A DNA stretch of 64,000 bases from Strigops habroptila (lineage: Eukaryota > Chordata > Aves > Psittaciformes > Psittacidae): assembly GCF_004027225.2 (NCBI RefSeq), contig NW_022651105.1, positions 248,001 through 312,000 of the forward strand, written 5' to 3'. Shown one piece after another: positions 22,001 to 32,300 of this stretch; positions within the stretch are counted from its first letter, which is position 1, and every line of letters begins with the position of its first letter. The position numbers were made by a program, and so were the translations under genes. The notes beneath the pieces are model-generated. The model had not been told where the DNA came from, made no database searches, and was given only the letters and a program-made list of their open reading frames with translations.

Positions 22001-23191
22001 CCAAAAACCCCCAACACCCGCACCCCAAAACCACGGGACCGCCACCCTGACCCCCACCCCAAACCTCTTTCCCCCGGCGCGGCTGGGGTCAGGGTGCACC
22101 CCCAGACAGGGACCCCTCCTCCCCCCCGCACCCCAACACCCCCCTCCGGCAGGTCACGGCCCCGTTATGGGATAGGGAGACCCCCCCCTCCCCGCCCCGT
22201 GTCCGGGACCCGCGAACCCCCCCCCCGGGTGCGCGAGCGGCCGGTGCCAGCGGGGGGCGCCGGGTCCCGGGTCCCGGGCCCCGGGGGGGGTGGGGGGAGG
22301 GGCACGGGGAGGGGGGGACGGGACGGGACACACGGGAGCGGGGGGGGCGGGGTCCGGCCCCACGGACGGGTCCTCCCGCCCCCAGCGCCGGCCGGACGGT
22401 GGGACCGGGGCGGGCACCAGGAACGGGAGCGGGAACCGGGATCCCTTCCCGCCGGGACCGGAGGCTCCATCCCCGGTAGGTCCCTCCCGACCGGTACCGG
22501 AGGCTCCGTTCCCGCCGGAGCCCGGGGATCCCTCCCGGTGGATCCATCCCCGCCGGTACCGGAGGCTCCATCCCCGGTAGGTCCCTCCCGACCGGAACCG
22601 GAGGTTCCATCCCCGCCGGAGCCCGGGGATCTGTCTCGGTGCCTCCCTCCCTGCCAGTACCGGGTGCTCCATCCTCGGTGGATCCATCCCGGCCGGTACC
22701 GGAGCCTCCGATCTCGGTGGGTCCCTCACCTCCGGTACCGGAGGCTCCATCCCGACCGGTACCGGAGGTTCTATCCCCGGTGGGTCCCTCCCCGCCAATA
22801 CCGGAGGCTCCATCCCCGGTCCATCCTTCCCGACCGATACCGGAGGCTCCATTCACGGTAGGTCCCTTCCCGCTGATACCGGGGAGTCCCTCCCGCCCGG
22901 TACCAGAGCCTCCGTTCCCGGTGGCTCCATCCCGCCCGGTACCGGAGGCTCCATTCCCGGTAGGTCCCTTCCCGCTGATACAGGGGTGGGGGGAGGCGGG
23001 GGGGGTTCCCCTCCCACCCGTACCGGTGGCTCCATCCCGCCCGGTACCGGAGGCTCTATCCCCGCCCTTACCGGTATCTCCATCCCGGTGTGTCCCTCCC
23101 GGGCGTCCCTCCCGGTGCCCCCCCCCCGCCGGTACCGGGGCTGTGGGGGGGTCACTCACCATTTGAGGGGCTTGTGCAGCGCCGTGGCCAT
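13028..23191 (-). CDS. DPF1: DPF1 (BAF45b), double PHD finger protein
   Basis: DPF1 is the neuronal d4-family subunit of the BAF (SWI/SNF) chromatin remodeller; its tandem PHD finger reads histone H3 tails. Twelve exons join in phase to 384 aa, the usual length: 23160-23191 ([10 protein letters not shown]), 20991-21151, 20763-20855, 20548-20681, 19197-19286, 17627-17705, 17409-17534, 17134-17184, 16886-17008, 14891-15003, 13190-13271, 13028-13098. Visible parts: the requiem N-terminal domain ([20 protein letters not shown]), KNKAKGK basic patch, a C2H2 finger (YVCDICGKRYKN to HTHTH-like end, about residues 193-216), then PHD1 ([20 protein letters not shown]) and PHD2 ([15 protein letters not shown], ending [11 protein letters not shown]). 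[13 protein letters not shown] and YKELNWVPE favour DPF1 over DPF2/DPF3. The exon 3/4 join (RP-Y-CEVPL) is shorter than in mammals. All long introns are minisatellite. Confidence 0.95.
13280..14885 (-). repeat. DPF1 intron minisatellite, G-rich
   Basis: Degenerate units of about 30-40 bases built on ggtgttttggggtgctgggg fill the intron between the two PHD exons. The plus strand is extremely G-rich, with many closely spaced G-runs that could form quadruplexes. Confidence 0.95.
15040..16870 (-). repeat. DPF1 intron minisatellite, about 39-bp units
   Basis: Units like gggtctatggggtgtcgggg plus tgcagttggggtgcag repeat over 1.8 kb. The unit length is a multiple of three, which keeps long false ORFs open ([13 protein letters not shown] repeats). 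A block near 15113-15240 recurs near 15893-16020 at an offset of 780. Confidence 0.95.
17745..18735 (-). repeat. DPF1 intron minisatellite, about 42-bp units
   Basis: Units of ccattgcatcttggggaacc followed by a cccccctttgggtttgggga-like part repeat about 22 times. Its plus strand carries more C-runs than G-runs, opposite to the arrays at 11-17 kb. Decayed relatives continue to about 19150. Confidence 0.95.
19310..20525 (-). repeat. (ATGG)n-type satellite in a DPF1 intron
   Basis: About 1.2 kb of ggat/atgg tetranucleotide with gggatgg, gatgatgg and ggaccagg interruptions. A block of about 299 bases at about 19795-20093 is repeated almost exactly at 20094-20392, showing recent segmental growth. 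Confidence 0.95.
21165..22085 (-). repeat. DPF1 intron 1 repeat, left part
   Basis: Irregular tandem units such as cgggacccgcacccggcacc run to about 21.8 kb and decay into aaaccccc-rich sequence to about 22.1 kb. Confidence 0.85.
22435..23130 (-). repeat. DPF1 intron 1 minisatellite, about 46-bp units
   Basis: Units built on ggaggctccatccccggtag with tccctcccg and accggtacc parts repeat up to the exon 1 donor. Confidence 0.9.
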
Positions 23192-23475
23192 TTTGCGCCG
23201 CCGGGGCCGCTCCGCCGCTCGGGCACGGGGAGGGGGCGGCGGGGTTCAGCCCCGGTTTTCCTCCGCTCCCCCCCACCCCAACCCCCCCCTTCGGGTCCGG
23301 ATCCCGATCGCTCCCGGGGCCCCCCCCCCACCGGGATCGGTCCCAGCCCCGTTGCCCCCCCCCCTCCCCGCCCCTCCCGGTCCCGGTGCCCCCCCCCCCG
23401 GTCCCCGCCGGTCCCGGGCGGGCGGCGGGGAGGGGGGGGGCCGCGGGAGGGACTACATCTCCCGGCATGCCCCCC
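23192..23475 (-). promoter_or_regulatory. DPF1 promoter CpG island
   Basis: CpG-dense, TATA-less sequence upstream of the DPF1 start codon. It carries an ACTACAnnTCCC element (ACTACATCTCCCGGCATGC, 23452-23470), the same ZNF143/SBS-type motif as in the orphan promoter at 11.13 kb. Confidence 0.6.
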
Positions 23476-23689
23476 CCCCATTGGGCGGGGGGGCTGTCAG
23501 TCACCGCGGTGGGCGGGGCCTCGCGGGTGCTCACACACACACCCCCCCCGGGCGGGGGGGGAACGATGAACCGACACCGGGGACCCCCCCAAAACCGGCC
23601 CCACCGGGGGGGACCACGGGGTGGGGGGGGTCGAACCGTGGCACCGGTGCCCCCCCCGGTGCACTCAGGATGGGAAACAGAGTGCGGGA

Positions 23690-24150
23690 CCCCACCGAGA
23701 CCCCCCATATTCCCCCCACCCCGACCACTATAGACACCTCCGGACCCCATAGACCCCCCCACTACATAGATCCCTATAGCCCCCTCCAGGCCCCCATAGC
23801 CCGCACAGACCCTCATAGCCCCCCTCGACCCCCATTAACCCCCTATAGACCCCCACCATAGACCCCTATAGATCCCTATAGACCTCATAGCCCCCCCCAG
23901 ACCCCCATAGCCCTCCTATGCCCTCATAGACCCCCCCCATAGAGCCCTATAGATCCCTATAGACTCCCATAGACACCTCCCTAGTCTCCCATAGCCTGCC
24001 CATACTCCTATAGCCCCCTATAGATCCCTATAGACCTCATAATGAGACCTCCGACCCCCATAGCCCCACCATAGCCCTCCTATACCCCCACAGACCGCGC
24101 CCCATAGAGCCCTATAGATCTCATAGCCCCCCCCCCCCAAGTCTCCCATA
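23690..24150. repeat. degenerate ctatagaccccc repeat
   Basis: Intergenic sequence built from irregular copies of ccctatagacccccatagcc. No gene was seen on either strand. Confidence 0.8.
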
Positions 24151-24224
24151 GCCCCCAGACCCCCCCCACTTCACTGTGGGGAAACTGAGGCATTAGGGGG
24201 AGGGTTCCGGGGGTGTCTCCGGCA

Positions 24225-24300
24225 GCCGCGGCCCCTTTAAGAGGCGCCGGGTTCCCGCCGGTTGCCACGGCAACGGCCGGTGCTCGCGCTCCTTGTGCAA
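24225..24300. promoter_or_regulatory. RFX X-box in a small CpG island, orphan
   Basis: gttgccacggcaac at 24261-24274 is a perfect inverted repeat matching the RFX-family X-box. The surroundings are CpG-rich and contain ccctttaag at about 24230. X-boxes mark cilia and immune gene promoters, but no exon was recognised on either side. Confidence 0.5.
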
Positions 24301-24356
24301 GGGAAGGCGAGAAACGGCGGGGGGGGGGGGGGGGGGGGGGGAGCGGGGGGAAGGAC

Positions 24357-24712
24357 GCGCCTTGCACGAGGGCCTTGCACGAGGGCTTGCACGAGGGCCC
24401 TGCACCCCTTGCACAAGGGCCTGGCGCTCCTTGCACGAGGGCCTTGCACGAGGGCCCCGGCACAGCTTGCGCAAGGGGCCAAGCGCGCCTCGCGTGAGGG
24501 CCTTGCACGAGGGCCTTGCACGAGGGCCTTGCACAAGGGCTCTGCACCTCTTGCACAAGGGCCTCGCGTGAGGGCCCGGCGTACCCTGCGCAAGGGCTTT
24601 GCGCAAGGGCTTTGCACAAGGGCCTGTCGCTCCTTGCACAGGGACCTGGCACAAGGGCCGTCACGCCTTGCACGAGGACCTGGTGCACTTTGCACGAGGG
24701 CCTGGTGGCAAG
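24357..24712. repeat. minisatellite, gcacgagggcctt units
   Basis: Short units (about 14-22 bases) such as ttgcacgagggcc and ttgcacaagggcc repeat next to the X-box. A single aataaa follows at about 24738 on the plus strand. Confidence 0.9.
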
Positions 24713-25084
24713 TGGGGGATTTTCACGCCTATTCGAATAAATTAGAGAAAAAGACCCCAAACACCCCCCTCAGTTTGGGTTAAAACTCAACCGGACACAA
24801 GGGAGAGAATTGGGGGGGCTGTGGGGGGGGGGGGTGTTCCCACCCACCCCCCCGGGCCTGGGACACACCAATATATGGGGGGGTCACCCCGATGCGTTGT
24901 CACACGCCCCTCTCCAGGGTCCTGGTGCCCCCTTCAGGCACTGGTCACGATGGGACCCCCCCCAGGTCCCCCCGTGGTCCCCAATGGGGTGTCCCCTCCA
25001 TGTCACACCCCCCCCGCCTGATGCAGAGTGGTCCCATCTGTGTCCCCCCCCCCAGTCCAAAGCGGGACAAGGGAATGATGGGAT
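24713..25084. other. stretch without a recognised gene
   Basis: Unique-looking, C-rich sequence. No convincing exon, element or promoter was found. Confidence 0.35.
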
Positions 25085-26095
25085 CAATCATAGAGTCATG
25101 GGATCATGGGATGATGGGATAATGGGATCATGGAATGATGCGATAATGGAATGATGGGATCATGGGGTCATGGGAGCATGGATTAATGGGATCATGGAAT
25201 GATGGGATCATGGAATCATGGAATGATGGGATGATGGAATGATGGGATGATGGAATGATGGGATCATGGAATCATGGGATAATGGAAATATGGAATGATG
25301 GGATCAGGGAATGACGGAATCAGGGAATGATGGGATCACGGGTTCATGGGATAATGGAATGATGGGATCATGTGATCACAGAATCATGGAATCATGGGAT
25401 AATGGGACCATGGAATGATGGGATCATGGAAGCATGGATTAATGGGATCACAGAATGATGGGATCGTGGAATCATGGAATGATGGGATGATGGAATGATG
25501 GAATCATGGGATCATGGAATGATGGGATAATGGAAATATGGAATCATGGGATCATGGAATGATGGGATCATGGAACGATGGGATAATGGAAATATGGAAT
25601 CATGGGATCATGGAATGATGGGATCACGGGTTCATGGGATAACGGAATGATGGGATCATGGGATCACAGGTTCGTGGGACGATGGAATCATGGGATCATG
25701 GAATGATTGGATCATGGAATTACAGTATCATGGAATGATGGGATCATGGGATCACAGAATCATGGAATCATGGGATAATGGGACCATGGAATGATGCGAT
25801 AATGGAATGATGGGATCATGGGGTCATGGGAGCATGGATTAATGGGATCACAGAATGATGGGATAATGGAAATATGGAATCATGGGATCACGGAATGATG
25901 GGATCATGGGATGATGGGATCACAGGTTCATGGGATAACGGAATGGTGGGATCATGGGATCATAAGTTCATAGGATGATGAAATCATGGGATCATGGCAT
26001 CATGGAAAGACGGGCTGATGGGATCACGGGCTGGTGGGCTCACGGAATGATGGGCTCATGGAATGACGGGATCACAGAACTATGGAATGATGGAT
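25085..26095. repeat. atgatgggatcatgga satellite
   Basis: About 1 kb of short AT-richer units (atgatgggatcatggaatga and variants), the least GC-rich repeat in the window. It lies just beyond the PPP1R13L 3' end. Confidence 0.95.
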
Positions 26096-26168
26096 CGCGG
26101 GCTGGTGCGCTCCCGCCCCCCGGTGCCCACAGCACGGACACGGACACCCCCGGCCACAGCCAAAGGCT

Positions 26169-26174
26169 TTTACT
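26169..26174 (-). terminator. possible PPP1R13L poly(A) signal (AGTAAA)
   Basis: The minus strand reads AGTAAA, a known weaker variant, about 160 bases after the PPP1R13L stop. No AATAAA was seen nearer. Confidence 0.4.
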
Positions 26175-26330
26175 CCCCGAGAAGCCACCACCAGGAGGTG
26201 CCACCCGCTGCCACCAGCCGGGGGGGACGTGTCACCGCTGGGGGGGGCACCCCCAGGACAGAATGGGGGGGGCCATGGGTCAAGCAGCCGGGGGGGGGGG
26301 GGGGGCCCCCGAAGCCTCTTCTGGGCCCGC

Positions 26331-29300
26331 TCAGACCTTCTTCCGCTGCGGGCGCACCCTGGGGAAGAGCTGGGGGGGGGGGGGTGTGTGAGCGTGTGGG
26401 TGCCCCCCAGCACCCACCCACAGGCCATGGAGACCATGGCCAGGATCACTGCCCCTGGGGCAATGGGACCCCCATAAGGACATGGGTGCTGGGGACACCC
26501 TGCGGCTGTGGGACCCCCCCCCCGCCATGTCCATGGGTGCTGTGGGACCCCTCTTTGTGTCCATGTGACCCCTCTCTATGTCCATGGATGCTATGAGACC
26601 CCTCTATAGAGCTATGGGACCCCCCTCTATGTCCATGGGTGCTGTGGGACCCCCCTATAGGGCCATGGGTGGTGTGAGGACCCCTCTATAGGGCTATGAC
26701 GCACCTCGCTATATCCATGGGTGCTGCAGGGAACACTCCTATAGGTCTATGTGACCACTCTCTATGTCCATGGGTGTTGTGGGACACCCCCCCATACGTC
26801 CATGGGTGCTATGGGTCTCCCTTATACGCCTATGCGACCCCTCTCTATGTCCATGGGTGCTCTGGGACCCCCCCTCTGTCTATGGGACTGATCCCTCTCC
26901 ATGCCCATGGGTGCTATCGGACACCCACTATACATCTATGGGCCCACTCTCTATGCCCATGGGTGCTATGGGACTCCCCATATGTCTATGGGACCGATCC
27001 CTCTCCCTGCCCATGGGTGCTACGGGACACCCACTATACACCTATGGGCCCACTCTCTATGCCCATGGGTGCTATGTGACACCCACTATACATCTTTGCC
27101 CACTCTCTATGTCCATGGGTGCTCTGGGACCCCCCCCCATGTCTGTGGGACTGATCCCTCTCCATGCCCATGGGTGCTCTGGGACCCCCCATATGTCTAT
27201 GGGACTGATCCCTCTCCCTGCCCATGGGTGCTATGGGACGCCCACTGTACATCTATGGGCCCACTCTCTATGCCCATGGGTGCTCTGGGACCCCCCATAT
27301 GTCTATGGGACTGATCCCTCTCCCTGCCCATGGGTGCTATGGGACGCCCACTATACATCTATGGGCCCACTCTCTATGCCCATGGGTGCTATGTGACACC
27401 CACTATACATCTTTGCGCACTCTCTATGTCCATGGGTGCTCTGGGACCCCCCCATGTCTATGGGACTGATCCCTCTCCATGCCCATGGGTGCTATGGAAC
27501 ACCCACTATACATGTATGGGCCCACTCTCTAAGTCTATGGGTGCTATGGGACCCCCCCATGTCTATGGGACTGATCCCTCTCCATGCCCATGGGTGCTAT
27601 GGAACACCCACTATACATGTATGGGCCCACTCTCTATGCCCATGGGTGCTATGGGACCCCCCCATATGTCTATGGGCCTGATCCCTCTCCCTGCCCATGG
27701 GTGCTATGGGACGCCCACTATACATCTATGGGCCCACTCTCTATGTCTATGGGTGCTATGGGACCCCCTCATATGTCTATGGGCCTGATCCCTCTCCCTG
27801 CCCATGGGTGCTATGGGACGCCCACTATACATCTATGGGCCCACTCTCTATGTCCGTTGGTGCTATGGGACCTCCCCCTATGTCTATGGAACTGATCCCT
27901 CGCCCTGCCCATGGGTGCTATGGGACCCCCCCCCACGTCCTCGGGGCCCCTCCGTGCCCCCCCCCGCACTCACCCCGAAGTAGTTGCGGGGCACGAAGCC
28001 CTCGTGGCCGTAGAGCGACCCCCACCACCAGTCCACGTCCCCGGGGCGCTGCCGCCGCAGCACGGTCACGGGCTCCCCCTCGCGGAACGAGAGCTCGTCC
28101 CCGAGCGCCGCGCTGTAATCCCAGAGCGCGTACACCACGCCGCTGTTGAGCACCCCCATGCCCTGCTCCACCTCTGCGGGACGCGGGGCAGCACCGTCAG
28201 CACCGCCACGCACGGCCCCGGGACCCCCAACACAGCTTCGGTACCCCCAACACAGCCCCGAGGCCCCCAACACAGCCCTGAGCCCCCCAACACAGCCCCG
28301 AGACCCCCAAACACAGCCCCGGTACCCCCAACACAGCCTCGGTACCCCCAACACAGCCCCGAGGCCCCCAACACGGCCCCGGTACCCCCAATACAGCCCC
28401 GACACCCCAGTACAGCCCCGGTACCCCCAACACAGCCTCGGTACCCCCAACACAGCCCTGAGACCCCTAACACAGCCCCGGGCCCCCAACACAGCCTCGG
28501 TACCCCCCAACACAGCCGGGGTACCCCCCAGCACAGCCCCGAGCCCCCAATACAGCCCCGGTACCCCCAACACAGCCCCGAGACCCCAAAACAGCCCTGA
28601 GCCTCCAACACAGCCCCGAGCCCCCCAACACAGCCCTGAGACCTCAACACAGCCCCGGTACCCCCAATACAGCCCCGAGCCCCCCAGTACAGCCCCGGGC
28701 CCCCAACACAGCCTCGGTACCCCCCAACACAGCCCGGGTACCCCCCAGTACAGCCCCGAGCCCCCAATACAGCCCCGGTACCCCCAACACAGCCCTGAGA
28801 CCCCAACACAGCCCCAGTACCCCCAACACAGCCCCGAGCCCCCCAACACAGCCCTGAGACCTCAACACAGCCCCGGTACCCCCAATACAGCCCCGAGCCC
28901 CCCAGTACAGCCCCGGGCCCCCAACACAGCCTCGGTACCCCCCAACACAGCCCGGGTACCCCCCAGCACAGCCCCGAGCCCCCAATACAGCCCCGGTACC
29001 CCCAACACAGCCCCGAGACCCCAGTACAGCCCCGAGCCCTCAAAACAGCCCGGGTACCCCCAACACAGCCTCGGTACCCCCAATACAGCCCTGAGACCCC
29101 TAACACAGCCCCGGTACCCCCAATACAGCCCCAAGCCCCCCCAACACAGCCCTGAGCCCCCCAACACAGCCCCGGTACCCCCAACATAGTCCTGAGACCC
29201 CAACACAGCCCTGAGCCCCCCAACACAGCCCCGGTACCCCCAAACACAGCCCTGAGCCCCCCAACACAGCTCCTGTACCCCCAACACAGCCCGGAGCCCC

Positions 29301-32300
29301 CAGCACAAGCCCCGAGCCCCCAAACAGAACCCCACGCCCTGTTCCACCTCTGGGTGACACAGAGACCGGGCATCAGCACTCTCGAACCCCCCCTGAACCC
29401 CCAAGCACAGCCCCCTGGCAGCTCCCATCCCCATCCCAGTATCCCTTCCCAGTATCCATAGCCCCCCACATAGCTCCCAGTACCTGTATCCCCACGGTGC
29501 ACCAATAGCCCCTCTCTGTCCCAGTAACCCACAACCCCCCTTCCCAGCACCCACAGAACCCATAGCCCCAGCTCCCACAGCTCCCAGGGCTGCCCCAATA
29601 CCCACACACCCCATACCCACATACTCCCAGTATCCCCAGTACCCCCCAACACCCATGTTCCCCCCATCCTATATCCCCCCATTGCTCCCATTGCCCCCAG
29701 TACCCCCAGTACCCCCATTGCTCTCATTGCCTCCGGTACCCCCAGTACCCCCAGTGCCCCCATTGCTCTCATTGCCCCCAGTACCCCCAGTGCCCCCATT
29801 GCTCCCATTGCCCCCAGTACCCCCAGTGCCCCCATTGCTCTCATTGCCCCCAGTGCCCCCATTGCTCCCATTGCCCCCAGTACCCCCAGTGCCCCCATTG
29901 CTCTCATTGCCCCCAGTACCCCCAGTGCCCCCATTGCTCCCATTGCCCCCAGTACCCCCATTGCTCTCATTGCCCCCAGTACCCCCAGTGCCCCCATTGC
30001 TCCCATTGCCCCCAGTACCCCCATTGCTCCCATTGCCCCCAGTACCCCCATTGCTCTCATTGCCCCCAGTACCCCCAGTGCCCCCATTGCTCTCATTGCT
30101 CCCAGTGCCCCCAGTGCTCTCATTGCCTCCGGTACCCCCAGTGCCCCCAGTGCCCCCATTGCTCTCATTGCCCCCAGTACCCCCAGTGCCCCCATTGCTC
30201 TCATTGCCCCCAGTGCCCCCAGTGCTCTCATTGCCTCCGGTACCCCCAGTGCCCCCAGTGCCCCCATTGCTCCCATTGCCCCCAGTACCCCCAGTGCCCC
30301 CATTGCTCCCAGTGCCCCCAGTACCCCCAGTGCCCCCATTGCTCCCAGTGCCCCCAGTACCCCCAGTGCCCCCATTGCTCCCATTGCCCCCAGTGCCCCC
30401 ATTGCTCCCATTGCCCCTAGTACCCCCATTGCACCCATTGCCCCCCGTACCCCCAGTACCCCCAGTGCCCCCATTGCTCCCATAGCCCCCAGTACCCCCA
30501 TTGCTCTCATTGCCCCCAGTACCCCCAGTGCCCCCATTGCTCCCATTGCCCCCAGTGCCCCCATTGCTCCCATTGCCCCCGGTACCCCCAGTACCCCCAG
30601 TACCCCCATTGCTCCCATAGCCCCCAGTACCCCCATTGCTCTCATTGCCCCCAATACCCCCATTGCTCCCATTGCCCCTAGTACCCCCATTGCTCTCATT
30701 GCCCCCAATACCCTCAGTTACCCCCAGTGCCCCCATTGCTCCCATTGCCCCCAGTGCCCCCCGTGCCCGGTGCCACCGGTGAGGTAGTTGTAGCAGTCGC
30801 TGTAGCCCTCCCGGTACGGGTCACACTTCTCCACAGCCAGGCTGCCGTCGCTGGTGGTGGTGGCGAAGATGGCAGCCCCGTGGCGCACGAGGGCCACGCA
30901 CACGCCTGTGTCATTGCACGAGGCCGCGCAGTGCAACGGTGTCCTGGAGCGCCGGGAACGGAGGATGGATCCATGGGAACACCCCCCTCCCCATCCCCAT
31001 CCCTCCGCATCTCCATCCCATCCTCATCCCCCTGCATCTCCATCCCATCCCCATCCCTCCACATCTCCATCCCATCCCCATCCCTCCGCATTCCTATCTC
31101 TCCCCATCCCTCTGCATCCCCATCCCATCCCCATCCCCATCCCTCCGCATCTCCATCCCATCCCCATCCCTCCTCATCCCTATCCCTCCCCATCCCTCCA
31201 CATCCCCATCCCATCCCCATCCCTCCGTATCTCCATCTCATCCCTATCCCTCCCCATCCCAATCCCTCCCCATCTCTCCACATCTCCATCCCATCCCCAT
31301 CCCTCCGCATCTCCATCCCATCCCCATCCCTCTGCATCCCCATCCCTCCCCATCCCTCTGCATCCCTATTTCTCCCCATCCCTCCTCATCCCCATCCCAT
31401 CCCCATCCCTCCTCATCCCTATCCCGTCCCATCCCTATCCCTCCCCATCCCTATCCCTCCCCATCTCCATCCCATCCCCATCCCTCTGCATCCCTATCCC
31501 TCTCCATCGCTCCTCATCCCCATGCCTCCCCATCCCATCCCCCCCCATCCCCACCCCATCCCTCCCCATCCCATCCCATCCCATCCCTCCGCATCCCTAT
31601 CCCTCCCCATCCCCAGCCACTGAGGGCTCCATCCCTAGTACCCAGGGGTGCTGGGGGGGGGGTCTTGGGGTCCCTGCTCACCCCAGGGGCACTAGAGGGG
31701 TTCTTGGGGTCCCCGTCCCCATCCCCTGTCCCCCCCTCACCAGCCGTGGCTGTCGGGGGAGTTGACGTTGGCGCCGCTGGCGATGAGGAACTCCACGATG
31801 CTGTAGTGGGCGCCGCAGATGGCGTTGTGCAGCGCCGTGATGCCCTCGTCGTTGGGCTGGCTCGGGTCGTTCAGCTGGGGGGCACGGGCTTGTCCCCAAC
31901 GAGCCACCCCCCCCGTACCCCTGTGCCACCCCCCAGCACCCTGCTGCCACCTCCAGCACCCCCCAACCGCTCTCCCCATCACCCCCCGCCCCGTGTCCCC
32001 ATATCCCCCCGGTCCCGGTCCCCCTGTCCCGGTCCCCGCCGCACCTCGGCCACCGCCTGCTGCACCACATCGAGTTCTCCGGTGAGCGCCGCGTCCAGCA
32101 GCAGCACCAGCGGGTTGAGCCGCACCCGCGCCCCGGGGCGCTTGCGGGGGGACGCCGGGTCCCGCAGCGCCGAGCGCAGCTCCTGCCCCACCGGCACCGG
32201 CGCGTCAGCGACCGCCCGGTGCCATGGGGCACCCGAGGGACATCGGGGTTCCCCCACGGGCACCCGGTGCCATGGGGCACCCGAGGGACATCGGGGTTCC

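Noticed and set aside
29331-29370. A second real SH3 exon in PPP1R13L
   Set aside because: Only the first 22 bases match; the rest is minisatellite, with no SH3 residues.
28066-30745. Gly-rich and [10 protein letters not shown] frames resembling collagen or silk proteins
   Set aside because: They are PPP1R13L intron arrays, with splice sites of the real exons at both sides.
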